NCBI GenBank assembly: GCA_027485365.1
Contig: JAIXRD010000306.1
Location: forward strand, 1 to 8,548
Source: Cryomorphaceae bacterium
Lineage (GTDB): Bacteria; Bacteroidota; Bacteroidia; Flavobacteriales_D; Crocinitomicaceae
DNA length: 8,548 nt
Direction: 5' to 3'
Of the stretch, positions 5,870-8,548 are shown one piece after another (position 1 is the first letter of the stretch; each line of letters begins with the position of its first letter). The notes beneath the pieces were generated by a model, which searched no databases, was not told the origin of the DNA, and saw nothing but the letters and a program-made list of their open reading frames with translations. A program made the position numbers and the translations under genes.

Positions 5870-8320
5870 TTATCGCACCAATGTAACGTGCCCTGTGAAC
5901 TGCATCATTTTGTCTACGTCTGGCATTTTTATGTTGATAAAATAAGTGTAAACCCCAGGTTGAGCATCTAATCCTTCTATTCCAAAAGAACCATCCCAAC
6001 CTACTTCCAAATTATTAGTTTCAAAAACTACCTCACCCCAACGGTTGTAAATTAACATATTATAGTTATACGGATCGAAACCAACCGGAAAGAGTGGTTT
6101 AAACGTCGGATTAAATGGATCTCCGTCTGGCGTAAATGCATTTGGAATATAATACAACCCTCCAACTTGAGCCCCAATGGAAATTTGCGTACTATCTGCA
6201 CAGCCAAATGCTGTGGAAACCGTTAATGAAACAGTGTATCCAGCCTGGGTTCCAATAAACATATGGGATGGAGAGAATTCTGTAGAAGATTCACCATCTC
6301 CAAAATTCCACACATAATTAATTCCTCCAATACTAGAATTAGTGAATTCAACTGATTGTGAGGATTCTGTAAACACCGCAACAGAAGATGAAAATTCAGC
6401 GGTTGGAAATCCCTCTGTACATACGGCTCCTAACATTGAGGCACTATCAACGCAACCATTTAAAGTTCCCACCACAAAAATTGAATAACACCCACCCCCA
6501 GTATATAGATTCTGAACCGATGGACCTGTACCTGAAAAATTATTTGTTGATGCCCATTGATATGTTGTTGCAGGATTTGGAGAGTCGATTGACATTGTCA
6601 CATTAAGTGGAATACAGCCCCAAGTTGTGTCTAAACTGAAATCCATAAGGGGTAAGGGCTTGATGGTAACGATTCCATTGGCTAAATTGCTTAAACAATT
6701 ATTAAGCACATATTGGGCTTGATATGTGGTTGATGCAAGTGGCGCAACGGTAATGGTATTTGTGGTTTCATTTGTAGGCGTCCACAAAAATGTACCGCCA
6801 GGTAAATTTGGCACGGCGGTTAAGGTTCCTGTTTCTCCATAACACATAGTCAACGGCGCGATAGACAATACAGGAACAGGATTTACAGTGACAGTCCCTG
6901 AGGCTTGAGCAGTACAGCCGGTTAAGGTGTAGGTAACAGAGTATGTGGTACCAGGTAATCCTGGATTAACGTTTATTGATTGTGTTGTTTGATTGTTAGA
7001 CCATAAAAATGTGCCACCAGGTAAATCCGGAGTCGCTGTAAGCATGGTTGTGTCTCCATTACAAATTGTATCACTATTTACCGCAACAGTTGGAGTTGGG
7101 TTCACCGTTACAACCGCAGAATCCGTTGCTGAACAACCGTTCCATGTGTAAATGGCAGTGTATGTTGTTGTTTGCATTGGGTTAACCGTGATGGAATTAG
7201 TGTTTTGTCCTGTATTCCAAGCAATAACACCCCCGGCGGGTGACGTGGTTGCAACCAATGTTGTAGATTGCCCTGTACAAATCGTAGCGGGGTTCATTGA
7301 AATAGTTGGTGTTGGCGCAACCGTTGTTGTAATCGATGCGGTATTCGTGCACCCTTGAGCATTTGTAACTGTTACTGTAAATGTTCCTGCTGTGGTTATC
7401 CCAACCGATGCATTGGTTCCTAAACCGTTATCCCAAGAATACGTTCCGCCACCATTTGCGGTTACATTGATCACGGGTGCATTACAATCAATAATTGTTG
7501 TGCCCGTATTGTTTGTAATTGAAGCAACTGGGTTGGGATTGACAACAACTTGTGTAGTTGCTGTTACATTACCACAATTTGAGGTTATCGTACAAGAATA
7601 AGTACCCGATGCAGCAGCGGTTGGATTGGCAATCGTTGGGTTTTGCTGATTCGATGTAAAGCCATTTGGTCCAGTCCAAGCAAAGGTATAATTTCCATTT
7701 AAGGGAACTGCTGGAGTTGGATTAATTGAAAGATTCAATGGCGAACCCGCGCAAATTGGACCGTTGTTCGTAGCAACCGCCGTTGGAGCCGCGCAGCAGT
7801 TAATATACATCCAAATTCTACCAATGCTGAAATTCACCTCAGACCAAATATTAGCCATCGGTTGGCCTCCAGTTGGGCATGACTGCATACCACTTCTTCT
7901 TAACACCGTTGGAAGTCCATTGATCGTTGTATTGAAATTAGCTGGGCCATAGGTGTTTACACAGGCTCCTCTTACGCCATAAACACCTATAATTTGTCCT
8001 GCGGTTACAGGAATATTACATGGAATTATACCGTTGGGCTGATTTGTAGCACTAAATAATTGAGTGAAGGCATTCGTGGTGCCTGGAAATGCAGGAGGAG
8101 CAGCGGCAGTAAATCGTACTACTCGCACCGTTTGCAATCCATTCGATGCTGTTGTAGGCACCTCAATACCACAAATAGTGAAATTCGTAGGAGCGGTAAA
8201 ATGATATCCGCGAATCATTGAGGTAAACGTTGAAACTTGATTACCAACACTAATTTGTGTTTGGGCTTTCATCCCAAAAACTAGTGCTAAAAATAATATT
8301 ACCGAATAGAAATTTTTCAT
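5870..8320 (-). CDS. secreted multi-domain Ig-like/PKD protein with T9SS gliding-motility C-terminal domain
   Basis: The 816-residue protein begins with a signal peptide (about 1-19, cleavage near 'GMKAQ'). Residues 21-175 form a beta-rich domain with several cysteines, containing 'RGYHFTAPTNFTICGIEVP' (37-55). An Ig-like domain (about 177-262) follows, then four similar repeats of about 72 residues (263-553), a more divergent repeat (554-634), and a PKD domain (635-716) with 'WNFGDGESS' (671-679). The end (about 722-816) is a CHU_C/type B sorting domain: 'IPNAFTPDGDPFNPTFKP', 'IYNRWGEVVFET', 'GWDG', 'GVYTYFI' and a terminal 'GHVTLVR'. Such proteins cross the outer membrane by the type IX system and act outside the cell or on its surface, often as adhesins. 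No catalytic motif is visible, so an adhesive or structural role is inferred. The start ATG has an A-rich leader, 60 bases after a sister gene. Confidence 0.9.
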   Translation of the reverse strand: MKNFYSVILFLALVFGMKAQTQISVGNQVSTFTSMIRGYHFTAPTNFTICGIEVPTTASNGLQTVRVVRFTAAAPPAFPGTTNAFTQLFSATNQPNGIIPCNIPVTAGQIIGVYGVRGACVNTYGPANFNTTINGLPTVLRRSGMQSCPTGGQPMANIWSEVNFSIGRIWMYINCCAAPTAVATNNGPICAGSPLNLSINPTPAVPLNGNYTFAWTGPNGFTSNQQNPTIANPTAAASGTYSCTITSNCGNVTATTQVVVNPNPVASITNNTGTTIIDCNAPVINVTANGGGTYSWDNGLGTNASVGITTAGTFTVTVTNAQGCTNTASITTTVAPTPTISMNPATICTGQSTTLVATTSPAGGVIAWNTGQNTNSITVNPMQTTTYTAIYTWNGCSATDSAVVTVNPTPTVAVNSDTICNGDTTMLTATPDLPGGTFLWSNNQTTQSINVNPGLPGTTYSVTYTLTGCTAQASGTVTVNPVPVLSIAPLTMCYGETGTLTAVPNLPGGTFLWTPTNETTNTITVAPLASTTYQAQYVLNNCLSNLANGIVTIKPLPLMDFSLDTTWGCIPLNVTMSIDSPNPATTYQWASTNNFSGTGPSVQNLYTGGGCYSIFVVGTLNGCVDSASMLGAVCTEGFPTAEFSSSVAVFTESSQSVEFTNSSIGGINYVWNFGDGESSTEFSPSHMFIGTQAGYTVSLTVSTAFGCADSTQISIGAQVGGLYYIPNAFTPDGDPFNPTFKPLFPVGFDPYNYNMLIYNRWGEVVFETNNLEVGWDGSFGIEGLDAQPGVYTYFINIKMPDVDKMMQFTGHVTLVR
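6662..7534 (-). repeat. four tandem ~72-residue Ig-like repeats within the secreted protein gene
   Basis: Units cover about residues 263-334, 335-406, 407-478 and 479-553. Each begins with a proline-rich link ('NPNP', 'APTPT', 'NPTPT', 'NPVP'). Each then has an early Cys (as in 'ICTGQSTTL', 'ICNGDTTML', 'MCYGETGTL'), a central Trp and a second Cys about 45-50 residues later ('NGCSA', 'TGCTA', 'NNCLS'), which suggests one disulfide per unit. Units three and four share 'LPGGTFLW' in 'PDLPGGTFLW' and 'PNLPGGTFLW'. The underlying DNA at 7001-7030 and 6782-6811 matches at 25 of 30 bases, so these units arose by duplication. Confidence 0.75.
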
Positions 8321-8340
8321 CTTTTTTATATGCCTGCAAA

Positions 8341-8366
8341 TTAAGTTAATTTAACGTTAAGCTTAA
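8341..8366. repeat. array of five TTAA motifs, possible hairpin
   Basis: Five TTAA tetranucleotides occur within 26 bases, separated by 1, 1, 2 and 2 bases on the plus strand. The segment lies between the stop of the upstream CHU_C gene (8381) and the start of the next one (8320). In the message it can fold as TTAAG/CTTAA outer and TTAA/TTAA inner pairs, nine pairs in all, with a one-base bulge and a seven-base loop. The stem is weak because it is nearly all A-U. It could be an operator, a leader structure or a poor terminator; no function can be assigned from sequence alone. Confidence 0.4.
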
Positions 8367-8380
8367 AATTAGGTTGCTTA

Positions 8381-8548
8381 TTATCTCAACAAATTAACAT
8401 GACCCGTAACAATTGATTTTTCTTGAAGTCCGCCAATCAAGGTAAAACTAATTTTATAGGTGTATGTGCCTGAAGGGCAATCAAGTCCTTCTGTGCCATA
8501 GGAACCGTCCCAACCAACATTAATGTTCTTAGATTCGAACATGATTTC
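8381..8548 (-). CDS. C-terminal end of a second T9SS CHU_C-domain protein (N-terminus outside window)
   Basis: An open frame enters from the right edge and gives 55 residues before TAA at 8381-8383. It contains 'VGWDGSYGTEGLDCPSGTY', 'YTYKISF' and a terminal 'TGHVNLLR', which is the last half of a type B gliding-motility/T9SS sorting domain. Aligned by eye with residues 763-816 of the next protein, about 26 positions are identical, so the two are paralogues at least in this domain. A cysteine replaces the alanine found at the same place in the neighbour ('GLDC' against 'GLDA'). The rest of the gene and its function cannot be seen. It lies 60 bases before the next gene in the same direction, so the pair may be cotranscribed. 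Confidence 0.85.
   Translation of the reverse strand, partial: EIMFESKNINVGWDGSYGTEGLDCPSGTYTYKISFTLIGGLQEKSIVTGHVNLLR

Noticed and set aside
5805..5999. 64-residue minus-strand frame starting at TTG across the end of the secreted protein gene
   Set aside because: It overlaps the CHU_C domain in another frame and has arbitrary, Arg/His-rich composition.
7152..7952. Several plus-strand open frames of 62-69 residues opposite the secreted protein gene
   Set aside because: They are Val/Thr-rich mirror images of the Thr/Asn-rich repeats on the coding strand and show no independent start signals or known motifs.
8337..8344. TTAATTTG as a promoter -7 box before the 816-residue protein
   Set aside because: It has one mismatch from TAnnTTTG and no TTG at suitable spacing upstream.

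Overview
The window reads as accessory or surface-biology DNA from a Bacteroidota bacterium, most likely order Flavobacteriales. The evidence is AT-rich DNA, A/T-rich leaders without Shine-Dalgarno sites, and two proteins ending in the gliding-motility-associated (CHU_C, type B) sorting domain of the type IX secretion system (T9SS). The variant C-terminal motif 'IPNAFTPDGDPFNPTFKP' resembles forms I associate with Crocinitomicaceae/Fluviicola-like bacteria; this family placement is a weak inference from memory.

All genes lie on the minus strand, so transcription runs from high to low coordinates. From right to left: (1) 8548-8381, the C-terminal end of a CHU_C protein entering from the right edge; (2) 8320-5870, a complete 816-residue secreted protein with an N-terminal beta-rich domain, a string of Ig-like/PKD-type repeats and its own CHU_C domain; (3) 5808-4195, a membrane sensor histidine kinase; (4) 4189-3500, its OmpR/PhoB-type response regulator, resembling the RprX/RprY type; (5) 3483-2035, a 14-helix Wzx-type flippase; (6) 1968-976, a Wzz-like polysaccharide copolymerase without a kinase domain; (7) about 1009-1, an O-antigen ligase/Wzy-type polymerase that runs off the left edge.

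Genes 3 to 7 are tightly packed (gaps of 5, 16 and 66 bases, then a probable overlap) and look like one operon. Its products would form a Wzx/Wzy-dependent surface polysaccharide export and polymerisation module headed by a two-component system. The secreted proteins upstream could be displayed on the same cell surface; in Porphyromonas, T9SS cargo is anchored to an LPS made through such a pathway. That link is inference here.

I see no RNA genes, insertion sequences, CRISPR arrays or integration sites. Apart from the partial genes at the ends, every stretch over 70 bases is coding. Nothing seen proves a novel system. The most interesting points are the unclassified sensor region of the kinase, the coupling of two-component genes to polysaccharide genes, a consensus-like promoter element in the 16-base gap before the flippase, and an array of five TTAA motifs between the two CHU_C genes.
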